Origin: Mycobacterium sp. 1554424.7
Lineage (GTDB): Bacteria > Actinomycetota > Actinomycetes > Mycobacteriales > Mycobacteriaceae
Length of the DNA: 48,451 nt
Assembly (NCBI RefSeq): GCF_001665295.1
Contig: NZ_LZSE01000046.1
Coordinates: forward strand, 1-48,451
Direction: 5' to 3'
The first letter of the stretch is position 1. Each line of letters starts with the position of its first letter. This document shows, piece after piece, positions 1-7,903 of the stretch. The notes under the pieces were generated by a model. The model was not told the origin of the DNA. It saw only the letters and a list, made by a program, of their open reading frames with translations, and made no database searches. Both the position numbers and the translations under genes were made by a program.

Positions 1-1312
1 CCGAGGAGAACGAGTCGGCCGCCGACCCCAACTCGGCGCCAGCGCGGCCGCGGCCGCCCCCGCCATCAACATGGGCAGCGGCAACAACGGCAACCAGAAC
101 CTGGGCTCAGGCAACAACGGCAACCTCAACTTCGGCAGCGGCAACAACGGCGACGGCAACATCGGCAACGGCAACATCGGCGACGGCAACAACGGCAGCG
201 GCAACAACGGCAACGCCAACTACGGCTTTGGCAACTTCGGCAGCAACAACGTCGGCTTCGGGAACTCGGGTCCCGGCGGCACGGCGGGTAACGGCAACAT
301 CGGCGCCGGGAACACCGGGAACAACAACATCGGCTTCGGGCTCACCGGCAACAACGAGATCGGCGTCGGGAACACCTATTTCAACACCGCAACCAATCAG
401 TTCAACTTCGGCGGCTTGAACTCCGGCAGCGACAACATCGGCCTGTTCAACTCGGGCACCAACAACGTCGGGTTCTTCAACTCCGGCGACGGAAACTTCG
501 GCATCGGCAACTCGGGGGTCACCGACACCGGCTTCTTCAACTCGGGCCAGGCCGACACCGGCATCGGAAACTCGGGCGGCCTCGACATGGGGTTCGGCAA
601 CTCGGGCGTAAACGCACTTGCCGGCAGCAACTTCGGCATCGGCAACTCCGGCAACAACAACATGGGCATCGGAAACTCGGGCAGCTTGGACCTCGGCATG
701 GGGAACTCGGGCTTGGAGAACATGGGCATGTTCAACTCGGGCACGGGCAACACGGGCAACTTCGACGCAGGTGTCGACAACACAGGCGATGGCAACGCGG
801 GCTTCTTCAACACCGGCTACGGGAATGCGGGTTTGGTCAACACGGGCATGTTCAATTCGGGAACGCTCACTACCGGTATCGGCAGCGCAGCCAACCTGTC
901 CGGGGTCGTGAGCAACTCGGGCTTCGGCAACACCGGCACGGACAACTCGGGCTTCTTCAACAGCACCACCGGCGGCTTCAGCTCGGGCTTCTTCAACTCG
1001 GGTTCGGGCGGCTTCACCTCGGGTGGCATGAACTCGGGCAGCGGCAACGGCGACGTGGGCTTCCTCAACTCGGGGACCAACCCCTCGATCGGTTTCATGA
1101 ACTCCGGCGGCGGCTTCGACGTCGGCCTCTTCAACTCCGGTCCGGGCGAATTCAACGTGGGCATCGGGAACATGAACAACGCGTCCTTCGACACCGGCCT
1201 CTTCAACTCCGGCGCCACCTTCAGCTCGGGCCTGGCGAACATGGTCGGCGCGTTCTTTAGTTCGGGCGCCTTCAACAGCGGCGCCAACCAGTCAGGCTTC
1301 TTCGGGTTCTGA
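1..1312 (+). CDS. PPE family protein, MPTR subclass, 5' partial, probable frameshift near base 38
   Basis: From about base 71 the frame encodes more than 400 residues of the pentapeptide pattern N-x-G-x-G / F-N-S-G, as in the C-terminal tails of PPE-MPTR proteins, which are exported through ESX-5 and sit at the cell surface. The N-terminal PPE domain lies outside the window. Bases 3-35 in another frame read [12 protein letters not shown], which resembles the usual linker after a PPE domain, whereas the tail frame there reads an unlikely Arg-rich string. Adding one G near base 38 would join linker and tail, so a 1-base deletion (real or a sequencing error) is likely. The stop at 1310-1312 faces the esterase gene on the other strand three bases away. 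The family call is firm; whether the gene is intact is uncertain. Confidence 0.85.
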   Translation, partial: RGERVGRRPQLGASAAAAAPAINMGSGNNGNQNLGSGNNGNLNFGSGNNGDGNIGNGNIGDGNNGSGNNGNANYGFGNFGSNNVGFGNSGPGGTAGNGNIGAGNTGNNNIGFGLTGNNEIGVGNTYFNTATNQFNFGGLNSGSDNIGLFNSGTNNVGFFNSGDGNFGIGNSGVTDTGFFNSGQADTGIGNSGGLDMGFGNSGVNALAGSNFGIGNSGNNNMGIGNSGSLDLGMGNSGLENMGMFNSGTGNTGNFDAGVDNTGDGNAGFFNTGYGNAGLVNTGMFNSGTLTTGIGSAANLSGVVSNSGFGNTGTDNSGFFNSTTGGFSSGFFNSGSGGFTSGGMNSGSGNGDVGFLNSGTNPSIGFMNSGGGFDVGLFNSGPGEFNVGIGNMNNASFDTGLFNSGATFSSGLANMVGAFFSSGAFNSGANQSGFFGF

Positions 1313-1315
1313 CGC

Positions 1316-2608
1316 CTAACCGCTGGACGCCACGGCCCGGCGCCTGGCGGCCTTGTAGGCCGCGCCCAGCCGCGGCACCTCGAGCGGGCCCTGATGGCGG
1401 GCGGCCTCGATGGCGTTGCGCAGCGGCCTGGCCAGGCCCGCAAACGATCCCATGTCGAACAGCAACGGCGTCAAGAGCCGGTTGTGCACAAAACCGAAGG
1501 CGCTGCCGGATTCCGGGTCGGCCCAGCCGAGGGTTCCGCCCAGACCCACGTGGCCGAAACCCTTGAGCAGTCCGGGCACCGGCGACTCGTGGTAGCCCAG
1601 GTGAAATGGCATGGGCACCACCATGTTTGCGTCGGGCCACTTGCGTTGAGCCTGCCCCGCCAGGCCGCGCGCCAACTCCTCGGACAGATACTTCTTGCCG
1701 TCGATCCGGCCGCCGTTGGCCAGCACCGCGAACATCTTCGCCAGCCCGCGGGCGGTCACCACGCCGTTGGCCGCCGGCACCTCGCCGTCCAGGAATCCGG
1801 TGTCCCCCTTGACAAGCGATATGACGCCGGGAAAGTACATCGCCCCCAGGGCGCCGGAAAACGGCAGGCCCGCCAGTTTCGGCACCACGAAGTTGAACAC
1901 CGGGGCGCGCAGTCTGCCCTGCGGCAACAGAATCTGCGCCGGCGCCGTCGGCGCCCCTTCGGGCGGGCGGCCGAGGTGCAGGCCGTCGGTATTCAGCGGC
2001 CGCGCGATCTCCTGGCGGATCAGCTCTCGCATGCCCTTGCCCGTCACGGCCCGGGCCAGACCCGACAGCAGCCACCCGTAGGTCAGCGCGTGATAGGCCT
2101 GCACGCCGCGCAGATGGTCGACGGGCGCGGCGGCCAGGCGCTCCTCCATGAGCAGGTGGTCCATCAGCTCCGTCTTGGTAACGCCGCGCAGGTGCGACAA
2201 CCCCGATCGATGCCGCAACACGTCGCGGACCGTGATGTCGGCCTTCCCGTTGGCCGCGAATTCGGGCCAGTGTTCGGCGACCGGATCGTCATAGGACAAC
2301 AGGCCGCGGTCGGCCAGCCGGTGAATCACGGTCGACGCGACGCCCTTGGTCGCCGAGAACACCATCGCGCCCGTGTCGGCGGCCCAGCGCTCGGTGCCGG
2401 CGCGGTCCGACCAGCCCGTCCAGACGTCGACGACGGGCACCCCGTCGATGTAGACGGCGAGCGCTCCGCCGCCGAAACGGCGGCCGGGGAACAGCCGGGC
2501 GAATACGGCGATGACGTTCGCGAAATGGGGATCGGCGGCACCGGACACCCCGCGGGGCAAGCCGTCGTCGGTCACCAGCAGGGTCGATCCCCGGCGCGAC
2601 GCCATCAC
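1316..2608 (-). CDS. lipL: Serine-dependent esterase/beta-lactamase-fold hydrolase, LipL type
   Basis: This is a family VIII esterase with the class C beta-lactamase/penicillin-binding-protein fold. The nucleophile motif SxxK is S85-A-T-K88, inside FSATKG, and a YHALTYGW segment near residue 170 carries the conserved Tyr. Length (430 aa) and sequence agree with M. tuberculosis Rv1497 LipL (429 aa) as I remember it. There is no signal peptide, so it is probably cytosolic or loosely cell-wall associated. It hydrolyses short-chain or lipid esters in the characterised relatives; the substrate here is unknown. The start is GTG at 2608 with an ATG directly after it at 2605. It converges on the PPE gene. 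Confidence 0.85.
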   Translation of the reverse strand: MMASRRGSTLLVTDDGLPRGVSGAADPHFANVIAVFARLFPGRRFGGGALAVYIDGVPVVDVWTGWSDRAGTERWAADTGAMVFSATKGVASTVIHRLADRGLLSYDDPVAEHWPEFAANGKADITVRDVLRHRSGLSHLRGVTKTELMDHLLMEERLAAAPVDHLRGVQAYHALTYGWLLSGLARAVTGKGMRELIRQEIARPLNTDGLHLGRPPEGAPTAPAQILLPQGRLRAPVFNFVVPKLAGLPFSGALGAMYFPGVISLVKGDTGFLDGEVPAANGVVTARGLAKMFAVLANGGRIDGKKYLSEELARGLAGQAQRKWPDANMVVPMPFHLGYHESPVPGLLKGFGHVGLGGTLGWADPESGSAFGFVHNRLLTPLLFDMGSFAGLARPLRNAIEAARHQGPLEVPRLGAAYKAARRRAVASSG

Positions 2609-2647
2609 GGGATCAAGCTATCAGCCGGGAAAAGCCCCGAACACAGA

Positions 2648-2809
2648 TCATTCCGGGGGGCGGGGGGCCTGGTCGCCGGGCGGTTGGTCGGGGGGCGGGG
2701 CGTTCAACCACTTGCGCAGCCGAAACAGCTGGTTGACCACGATGCCGATGCCAAGCAACATCAGCGTCGCCACGATCGCCACCACTACTGCGGTGCCCAC
2801 GACGTCCAT
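2648..2809 (-). CDS. Small single-pass membrane protein, unknown function
   Basis: This encodes 53 residues: an N-terminal hydrophobic helix (about residues 5-25, Val/Ile/Ala/Leu rich), a short basic stretch RLRKW, and a Pro/Gln-rich tail. The open frame extends upstream to a GTG at 2863. I prefer the ATG at 2809 because the upstream part would overlap the csbD promoter and adds an uncharacteristic polar leader. No convincing ribosome site is visible for either start. I do not recognise a named family. Confidence 0.5.
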   Translation of the reverse strand: MDVVGTAVVVAIVATLMLLGIGIVVNQLFRLRKWLNAPPPDQPPGDQAPRPPE

Positions 2810-2831
2810 GATGACAGGCGCGACGACCTGC

Positions 2832-2858
2832 GGTTTCGATATGGCCCGCCGCGGGGTA
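2832..2858 (+). promoter_or_regulatory. SigF-like promoter of csbD
   Basis: GGTTT at 2832-2836 and GGGTA at 2854-2858 are separated by 17 bases, matching the mycobacterial SigF pattern GGTTT-N15-17-GGGTA. The -10 element ends 11 bases before the csbD ATG, so the transcript would be nearly leaderless. CsbD is under the related general stress factor SigB in Bacillus, which makes the assignment sensible. Confidence 0.5.
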
Positions 2859-2869
2859 GCCACAATCCC

Positions 2870-3043
2870 ATGAGCGCTACAGACAAGGCGAAGAACAAGA
2901 TCGACGACCTGGGCGGCCGGGCCAAGGAAGCCATTGGCCGGGCCACGGGGGACGACCGCACCAGAGACGAGGGCCGGGCCGATCGCGCGAAGTCCAACCT
3001 CAAGGACGCCGGCGAGAAGGTGAAGGACGCCTTCAAGAAGTAA
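2870..3043 (+). CDS. CsbD-like general stress protein
   Basis: A 57-residue, very hydrophilic protein made of Lys, Asp, Ala and Gly, with KAKNKIDDLGGRAKEAIGRATGD followed by a KSNLKDAGEKVKDAFKK tail; this is the CsbD pattern. CsbD proteins are small, probably disordered or helical cytosolic proteins induced by general stress, and their biochemical role is not known. The ATG lies just after a SigF-like promoter, and the gene appears monocistronic. Confidence 0.85.
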   Translation: MSATDKAKNKIDDLGGRAKEAIGRATGDDRTRDEGRADRAKSNLKDAGEKVKDAFKK

Positions 3044-3129
3044 GTGATCCCCGACCTGTCTGGCAATCCACAGCCTTCGCGGCGTCGAATGTCAGGTAAA
3101 GGACACCGACGACACGAGGGTCTAAGAAC

Positions 3130-3813
3130 ATGCGCCGATTCACGACATCCCTGGGAGCGGCGGCGCTGGTGGCCGCCTTCGCACTGCTGGGCACCCCCGC
3201 GCCCGCCGCGTCAGCCGACCCGTGCCCCGACGTCGAGGTGGTGTTCGCCCGCGGTTCCGGTGAGCCCCCCGGCGTCGGTGGCGTCGGCGGGTCATTCGTC
3301 GATGCGCTGCGCGGGCAGATCGGCGGCAGGTCACTCGGGGTCTATCCCGTCAACTACCCCGCCAGCACCGACTTTTCCAACAGCGATTTCCCGCTGACCG
3401 TCATCGACGGCATCCGTGACGCGGGTTCGCACCTCGAGTCGATGGCGGCGAGCTGCCCGAAGACCCGAGAGGTCCTCGGCGGGTACTCCCAGGGCGCGGC
3501 CGTAGCCGGTTTCGTCACCTCCGCGGCCGTACCACCGGGCGTACCGGCGTCAGTGGTGCCCAAGCCCATGCCGCCCGACGTCGCGAACCACGTCGCCGCG
3601 GTCACGCTGTTCGGGACACCGTCGGGCCCGTGGCTGCAGAAGTACGGCGCGCCGGTGATCGCCATCGGCCCGCTGTATCAGCCCAAGACCCTTGAGTTGT
3701 GCGCCCCGGGCGACGGGATCTGCGGTGACGGCAACGACGCCTTCGCGCACGTGTCCTATCCGATGAACGGGATGACGAGCCAAGCCGCCACCTACGCCGC
3801 GAGCCATCTGTAG
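3130..3813 (+). CDS. Secreted cutinase-like serine esterase (Culp/Cut5-like)
   Basis: A 227-residue alpha/beta-hydrolase of the cutinase family. Residues 1-29 form a signal peptide (MRRFTTS, a hydrophobic Ala/Leu core, then ASA-D). The nucleophile elbow is G-Y-S120-Q-G. The catalytic Asp is probably in the C-terminal PGDGICGDGND segment and the His in AHVSY. Two Cys pairs suit disulfides in an exported enzyme. Relatives hydrolyse medium-chain esters, lipids or polyesters. Position next to an SDR and a zinc ADH matches the Rv3724-Rv3726 neighbourhood as I recall it, where the M. tuberculosis cutinase (cut5a/cut5b) is split; here it is intact. Confidence 0.9.
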   Translation: MRRFTTSLGAAALVAAFALLGTPAPAASADPCPDVEVVFARGSGEPPGVGGVGGSFVDALRGQIGGRSLGVYPVNYPASTDFSNSDFPLTVIDGIRDAGSHLESMAASCPKTREVLGGYSQGAAVAGFVTSAAVPPGVPASVVPKPMPPDVANHVAAVTLFGTPSGPWLQKYGAPVIAIGPLYQPKTLELCAPGDGICGDGNDAFAHVSYPMNGMTSQAATYAASHL

Positions 3814-3832
3814 CCCGGTGCAGAATCGCACC

Positions 3833-4819
3833 ATGCATGTTCTTGTCACGGGCGGCACGGGATTCGTCGGCGGGTGGACCGCCAAGGCCATCGCGGACGC
3901 CGGGCACTCCATCCGGTTCCTGGTGCGAAATCCCGATCGGCTGAAGACCTCCGTGGCCCAATTGGGCGTCGACGTGTCGGACTTCGCCGTCGGGGACATC
4001 ACCGATCGCGTCTCGGTGCGCGAGGCGTTGCGCGGCTGCGACGCCGTCGTGCACAGCGCCGCTCTGGTGGCTGTTGACCCCCGTCAGACCAAAGAGATGC
4101 TGACGACGAACATGCAGGGCGCGCAGAACGTCCTCGGCCAGTCCGTCGAGCTGGGTCTCGATCCGATCATTCACGTGTCGAGCTTCACGGCGCTGTTTCA
4201 TCCGGGCCTGGAGACGCTCACGGCGGACCTGCCGGTCGTCGGCGGGGCGGACGGGTACGGAACGTCCAAGGCGCAGGTGGAAATCTATGCGCGCGGACTG
4301 CAGGACGCCGGCGCGCCGGTGAACATCACCTATCCCGGGATGGTTCTCGGACCGCCCGCCGGCAACCAATTCGGGGAGGCCGGCGACGGCGTCAAGGCGG
4401 CGGTGCAGATGCACGCGATCCCGGGGCGCAGCGCGGCGTGGTTGATCGTCGACGTCCGCGACCTGGCCGCGCTGCACGCCGCGCTCCTCGAGCCCGGGCG
4501 CGGGCCGCGCCGCTACACCGCGGGCGGGCATCGAGTTCCCGCGGCCGAGCTCGCAACCATGCTCGGCCAGGTCGCCGGAACCCCGATGGTCGCCGTTCCC
4601 ATCCCGGACACCGCGCTGCGCGTGGCCGGGGCGGTCCTGGACCGGGCGGGCCGGTTTCTGCCGTTCGAGACGCCCTTCACGTCGGCGGGGATGCAGTACT
4701 ACACGCAGATGCCGGCGTCGGACGATTCGCCCAGCGAGCGAGAACTCGGCATCACCTACCGGGACCCGAAGGACACCGTGGCCGACACGTTCGAGGCGCT
4801 GCGCGCCGCCGACGGCTGA
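3833..4819 (+). CDS. Extended SDR, NAD(P)-dependent epimerase/dehydratase family
   Basis: A Rossmann-fold protein of 328 residues. The N-terminal nucleotide motif is VTGGTGFVGG (TGxxGxxG), and the catalytic YxxxK is in DGYGTSKAQ. The extended-SDR C-terminal half includes a YTAGGHRVPAAEL segment, as in 3-beta-HSD/dihydroflavonol-reductase-like enzymes. The ATG at 3833 starts directly at the first beta strand; a GTG at 3818 would add five residues. It follows the cutinase by 19 bases. The substrate is unknown; a lipid or steroid-type alcohol/ketone is a guess from family membership. Confidence 0.8.
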   Translation: MHVLVTGGTGFVGGWTAKAIADAGHSIRFLVRNPDRLKTSVAQLGVDVSDFAVGDITDRVSVREALRGCDAVVHSAALVAVDPRQTKEMLTTNMQGAQNVLGQSVELGLDPIIHVSSFTALFHPGLETLTADLPVVGGADGYGTSKAQVEIYARGLQDAGAPVNITYPGMVLGPPAGNQFGEAGDGVKAAVQMHAIPGRSAAWLIVDVRDLAALHAALLEPGRGPRRYTAGGHRVPAAELATMLGQVAGTPMVAVPIPDTALRVAGAVLDRAGRFLPFETPFTSAGMQYYTQMPASDDSPSERELGITYRDPKDTVADTFEALRAADG

Positions 4820-4927
4820 CTACGGCGCGTAGTTTCGCCCAGGCTGAAAATCTGCAGACAAAGTTCGAGTAAGGGCCTGCGAAATTACAGGCTCGGCGAA
4901 GCGCGGCCGCTGTAGGAGGATCGAACG

Positions 4928-6091
4928 ATGAAGAGCGTTACGTGCACCAATGCGAAGCTCGAAGTGGTCGACCAGCCGAGCCCGGCCCCGGGCAAGGGGC
5001 AGTTGCTGATCGAGGTGTTGCGGTGTGGCATCTGCGGGTCCGATCTGCATGCGCGCCACCACTGCGACGAACTCGCCGACGTGATGGCCGAATCGGGCTA
5101 TGACGCGTTCATGCGATCGGACCAGCACGTCGTGTTCGGTCACGAATTCTGCGGCGAGGTACTCGATTACGGTCCCGGCACCCGCAAGGCCCCGCGGCCC
5201 GGCACCCACGTCGTCGCCCTGCCCCTGCTCCGCCGCGGCAAGGAGGTGCACGGCATCGGGTTGTCGACGATGGCGCCGGGCGCCTATGCCGAGCAGCTCC
5301 TCGTCGAGCAATCGCTGACGTTGCCCGTCCCCAACGGGCTGAGCCCCGAGGTGGCCGCCCTGACCGAGCCGATGGCGGTCGGCTGGCACGCGGTGCGGCG
5401 CGGGGAGGTCGGCAAGGGCGACGTGGCAATCGTGATCGGCTGCGGCCCAATCGGTCTCGCGGTGATCTGCATGCTGAAGGCGCACGGCGTGCGCACCGTC
5501 ATCGCCAGCGACTTCTCACCGGGCCGGCGCGCGCTGGCGACCGCGTGCGGCGCCGACACCGTCGTCGATCCCGCGCAGGACTCGCCCTACGCGACGGACG
5601 CCAGCGGCACGCACCTGCAGGGCATCCTCGAGGCGTTCGATCTGGCGGTCGGCACCATCGAGAAGCTGCAACGGCTGCGGCTGCCCTGGTGGCATTTCTG
5701 GCGCGCCGCCGAAGCCGCCGGGGCCGCGACGCCCAAGCATCCCGTCATCTTCGAATGTGTCGGCGTCCCAGGCATTATCGACGGCATCATCGCCGGCGCG
5801 CCGCTGTTCTCGCGGATCGTTGTGGTGGGAGTCTGCATGGGCTCGGACCACATCCGGCCGGCGATGGCGATCAACAAGGAGACCGACCTTCGGTTCGTGC
5901 TCGGCTACACGCCGCTCGAGTTTCGCGACACGCTGCACATGCTCGCCGACGGCAAGGTCAACGTCGCCCCGCTGATCACCGGCACGGTCGGGCTGCCCGG
6001 CGTCGAGGCCGCGTTCGACGCGCTCGGCGATCCCGGGGGGCACGCGAAGATCCTGATCGACCCCAAGAGCGACGCTACGCAGCCGGTTTGA
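4928..6091 (+). CDS. Zinc-dependent alcohol dehydrogenase (MDR family), Rv3726-like
   Basis: A medium-chain dehydrogenase of 387 residues. The catalytic-zinc motif is CGICGSDLH (Cys36) with H72-E73 in GHEF; the nucleotide motif is GCGPIGLA in mid-protein. The four-Cys structural zinc lobe is missing. A strong AGGAGGA ribosome site lies at 4914-4920, seven bases before the ATG. A roughly 50-residue stretch around WWHFWRAAEAAGAATPK is an insertion within the Rossmann domain relative to short ADHs. The sequence closely resembles my memory of M. tuberculosis Rv3726. The 3' end overlaps the convergent PPOX gene by 17 bases. The substrate is not known. Confidence 0.88.
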   Translation: MKSVTCTNAKLEVVDQPSPAPGKGQLLIEVLRCGICGSDLHARHHCDELADVMAESGYDAFMRSDQHVVFGHEFCGEVLDYGPGTRKAPRPGTHVVALPLLRRGKEVHGIGLSTMAPGAYAEQLLVEQSLTLPVPNGLSPEVAALTEPMAVGWHAVRRGEVGKGDVAIVIGCGPIGLAVICMLKAHGVRTVIASDFSPGRRALATACGADTVVDPAQDSPYATDASGTHLQGILEAFDLAVGTIEKLQRLRLPWWHFWRAAEAAGAATPKHPVIFECVGVPGIIDGIIAGAPLFSRIVVVGVCMGSDHIRPAMAINKETDLRFVLGYTPLEFRDTLHMLADGKVNVAPLITGTVGLPGVEAAFDALGDPGGHAKILIDPKSDATQPV

Positions 6092-6461
6092 CCTCCAGCC
6101 CTACGTGCACCTTGTCGATGCCGCCACGCACGATCGAGTGCGCATAGAACCACCAGGCGTGGTACCAGTACCGCTTGAGGACGGCGTTGTAGACGCGTCG
6201 CGTCTCGGACTTCGGCAGGACCCGGGCGATCCCTTCGACCGGTTGGCCCTTGGGCTTTCCCAGCGCCGAGCTCCGCGCGATCGTCACCCGGGGTGTGTTG
6301 TTGATCCGCCTGACTTTCCACGACCCGTCGTCGGTGATGACGAGCAGCTTGTCGCCTTCGGGAACGCCCCAGATCGCGGTCGGCTTGGGGCGGCCGTCCT
6401 TGGTGAAGGTGGTCAGGAGCAGGTACTTGGACTTGATCACGTCCTGAAAACTGGGAGCCAC
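6075..6461 (-). CDS. PPOX-class split-barrel protein, probably F420/FMN-dependent
   Basis: A 128-residue single-domain split beta-barrel protein. The LLTTFTKDGRPKPTAIWGVPEGDKLLVITDDGSWK region is the usual first half of mycobacterial PPOX-class F420-dependent reductases, followed by basic residues (VRRINNTPRVTI) that would contact the cofactor phosphate. The C-terminal YWYHAWWFY stretch is strongly aromatic. These proteins are cytosolic homodimers that reduce or bind flavins/F420; its substrate is unknown. The start is GTG at 6461. It overlaps the ADH 3' end on the opposite strand. Confidence 0.75.
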   Translation of the reverse strand: MAPSFQDVIKSKYLLLTTFTKDGRPKPTAIWGVPEGDKLLVITDDGSWKVRRINNTPRVTIARSSALGKPKGQPVEGIARVLPKSETRRVYNAVLKRYWYHAWWFYAHSIVRGGIDKVHVGLEVKPAA

Positions 6462-6473
6462 ACCTAATGCTTA

Positions 6474-7178
6474 TCAGGTGTTGCGGCCGCCGTTGACCCC
6501 CAATATCTGCCCGGTGATGTAGCCGGCTTCCTCGGACACGAAGAACGCGCACGCCGCGGCGATGTCCTCGGGCCTGCCCACCCGACGCACCGGGGTGCGC
6601 GCGATGTGGTCCTCGACGGTGCCGCCAAGCAGCTGCCGGCGTTCTGCGCTGCGCAGCATTGGGGTGTCGACAAACCCCGGTGGCACCGCGTTGACGGTGA
6701 TCCCGCTCGGACCGTATTCGAGGGCCAGCGACTTGGTCAGGCCGTTGACCGCGGACTTGGCCGCCACGTAGTGGGCCATGAACGGCTGCCCGGAGTGGGT
6801 GCTCGACGAGGAGATGTTGACGATGCGCCCCCATCCGGCCTCGACCATGTCGGGCAGCACCGCCTGGGTCACGTGAAAGACGCCGTTCAGGTTGACGTCG
6901 ATCACCTTCGACCACGCCTCGAAGGACATGTCCAGGAATTTCTTGAAGCCTTCCACGCCGGCGGCGTTGACCAGCACCAGGATTGGGCCGAGCGCCTCGC
7001 GAATGGCCGCGATCGCCGCGTCGACCTGCGCGCGATCGGTGACGTCCGCGACGTAACCGGAGCCGTCGTCGGTCGGCGACAAGTCGAGGACAGCCACGCG
7101 GAATCCGTTGCTGCGCAATCGTTCCGCGACGGCGCGGCCGATCCCGGACGCGCCACCGGTCACCACGGCAGTCTTCAC
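6474..7178 (-). CDS. Short-chain dehydrogenase/reductase in the 7.2-kb TetR circuit
   Basis: A classical SDR of 234 residues. TGGASGIG is the cofactor motif, NAAG the structural motif, the catalytic Ser is in NISSSST and YVAAK is the catalytic Tyr/Lys. The C-terminus is GQILGVNGGRN. I chose GTG 7178, which follows an AGGAAGG site by nine bases; the open frame extends to 7226 without support. A palindrome resembling the TetR operator lies 15-30 bases upstream, and a better copy lies before the divergent TetR gene, so it is probably repressed by that TetR. The substrate is unknown; a lipid alcohol or steroid is possible. Confidence 0.82.
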   Translation of the reverse strand: MKTAVVTGGASGIGRAVAERLRSNGFRVAVLDLSPTDDGSGYVADVTDRAQVDAAIAAIREALGPILVLVNAAGVEGFKKFLDMSFEAWSKVIDVNLNGVFHVTQAVLPDMVEAGWGRIVNISSSSTHSGQPFMAHYVAAKSAVNGLTKSLALEYGPSGITVNAVPPGFVDTPMLRSAERRQLLGGTVEDHIARTPVRRVGRPEDIAAACAFFVSEEAGYITGQILGVNGGRNT

Positions 7179-7192
7179 GCGCACCCACCTTC

Positions 7193-7208
7193 CTGAGCGA
7201 TCGCCCAG
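7193..7208. promoter_or_regulatory. Candidate weak TetR operator (copy 2)
   Basis: CTGAGCGATCGCCCAG matches 13 of 16 positions of the core of the perfect palindrome at 9291-9308. It sits directly before the ribosome site of the SDR on the minus strand. Confidence 0.4.
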
Positions 7209-7288
7209 CATGCGGGCATGACACACTGCCTATCACCCTGTCGCGACGGCGGTCAAGTCGTCCGGGTGGGTCGCGCCCAGCGGTTGAT

Positions 7289-7306
7289 TTTTGGCGATCG
7301 CCCAAT
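7289..7306. promoter_or_regulatory. TetR operator between SDR and TetR genes (copy 1)
   Basis: TTTTGGCGATCGCCCAAT agrees with TTTGGGCGATCGCCCAAA at 9291-9308 in 16 of 18 positions. It ends 12 bases before the TetR ATG and would cover the start of transcription, as expected for autoregulation. Confidence 0.6.
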
Positions 7307-7318
7307 TTAGGGTCGGTG

Positions 7319-7897
7319 ATGGCCAGGGACTCCACGACGCGCGACACGCTGATCGACGCGACGATTCGCATCATGATCGACGAGGGCTACGCCGCGGCCA
7401 CGTCGCGGCGGGTGGCCGCCGAGGCCGGCGTCAAACCGGCGTTGGTGCACTACTACTTCCCGACGATGGACGAGCTGTACCTGGACGTGTTTCGCCGCGG
7501 CGCCGCCGTCTACCTGGAGCGCCAGCAGAAGGCGTTGGCCTCCGACCGCCCACTGCACGCATTCTGGGAGACGCTCATCGAACCCAAGGACACCCGGCTG
7601 TTGCTGGAATTCATGGGACTTGCCAACCACCGCAAGGAGATTCGCGCGGAGATCGCAGCCTGGTCGGAGCGGTGGCGCGAGGCGCAAATCACCGCGCTGA
7701 ACTTCATCGTTCGCGAGCACGACCTCGATTCAGATGAATTCCCGCCGGCGGCCCTAGCGGTCGTCATCGCGTCCATCGGCCGCATGCTCATATTCGAGCA
7801 GGGACTCGGTTCCAAAGTTGGTCACGATGAGGCCATCGCGCTCGTCAACCGATTCCTGGACCGGTTCGAGATGCCGACAAAGCGGCGGCGCGACTGA
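7319..7897 (+). CDS. TetR-family transcriptional repressor
   Basis: A 192-residue regulator. The N-terminal helix-turn-helix (about residues 10-55) reads TLIDATIRIMIDEGYAAATS, then RRVAAEAGVKPALVHYYFP, typical of TetR; the remainder is a helical ligand-binding domain. A GTG lies directly upstream of the ATG. It is divergent from an SDR, with an operator between them, and converges on a P450 whose promoter region has the perfect form of the same operator. The ligand is probably a substrate of these enzymes (inference). Confidence 0.88.
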   Translation: MARDSTTRDTLIDATIRIMIDEGYAAATSRRVAAEAGVKPALVHYYFPTMDELYLDVFRRGAAVYLERQQKALASDRPLHAFWETLIEPKDTRLLLEFMGLANHRKEIRAEIAAWSERWREAQITALNFIVREHDLDSDEFPPAALAVVIASIGRMLIFEQGLGSKVGHDEAIALVNRFLDRFEMPTKRRRD

Positions 7898-7903
7898 CCC
7901 GGG

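Noticed and set aside
71-1312. Repetitive sequence resembling an array
   Set aside because: It is the degenerate pentapeptide coding repeat of a PPE-MPTR gene; there are no constant repeats with unique spacers, so it is not CRISPR.
1394-3043. A 549-residue plus-strand open frame over the LipL gene
   Set aside because: It is antisense to lipL, with Arg/His/Gln-rich composition; only the last 57 codons (csbD) are real.
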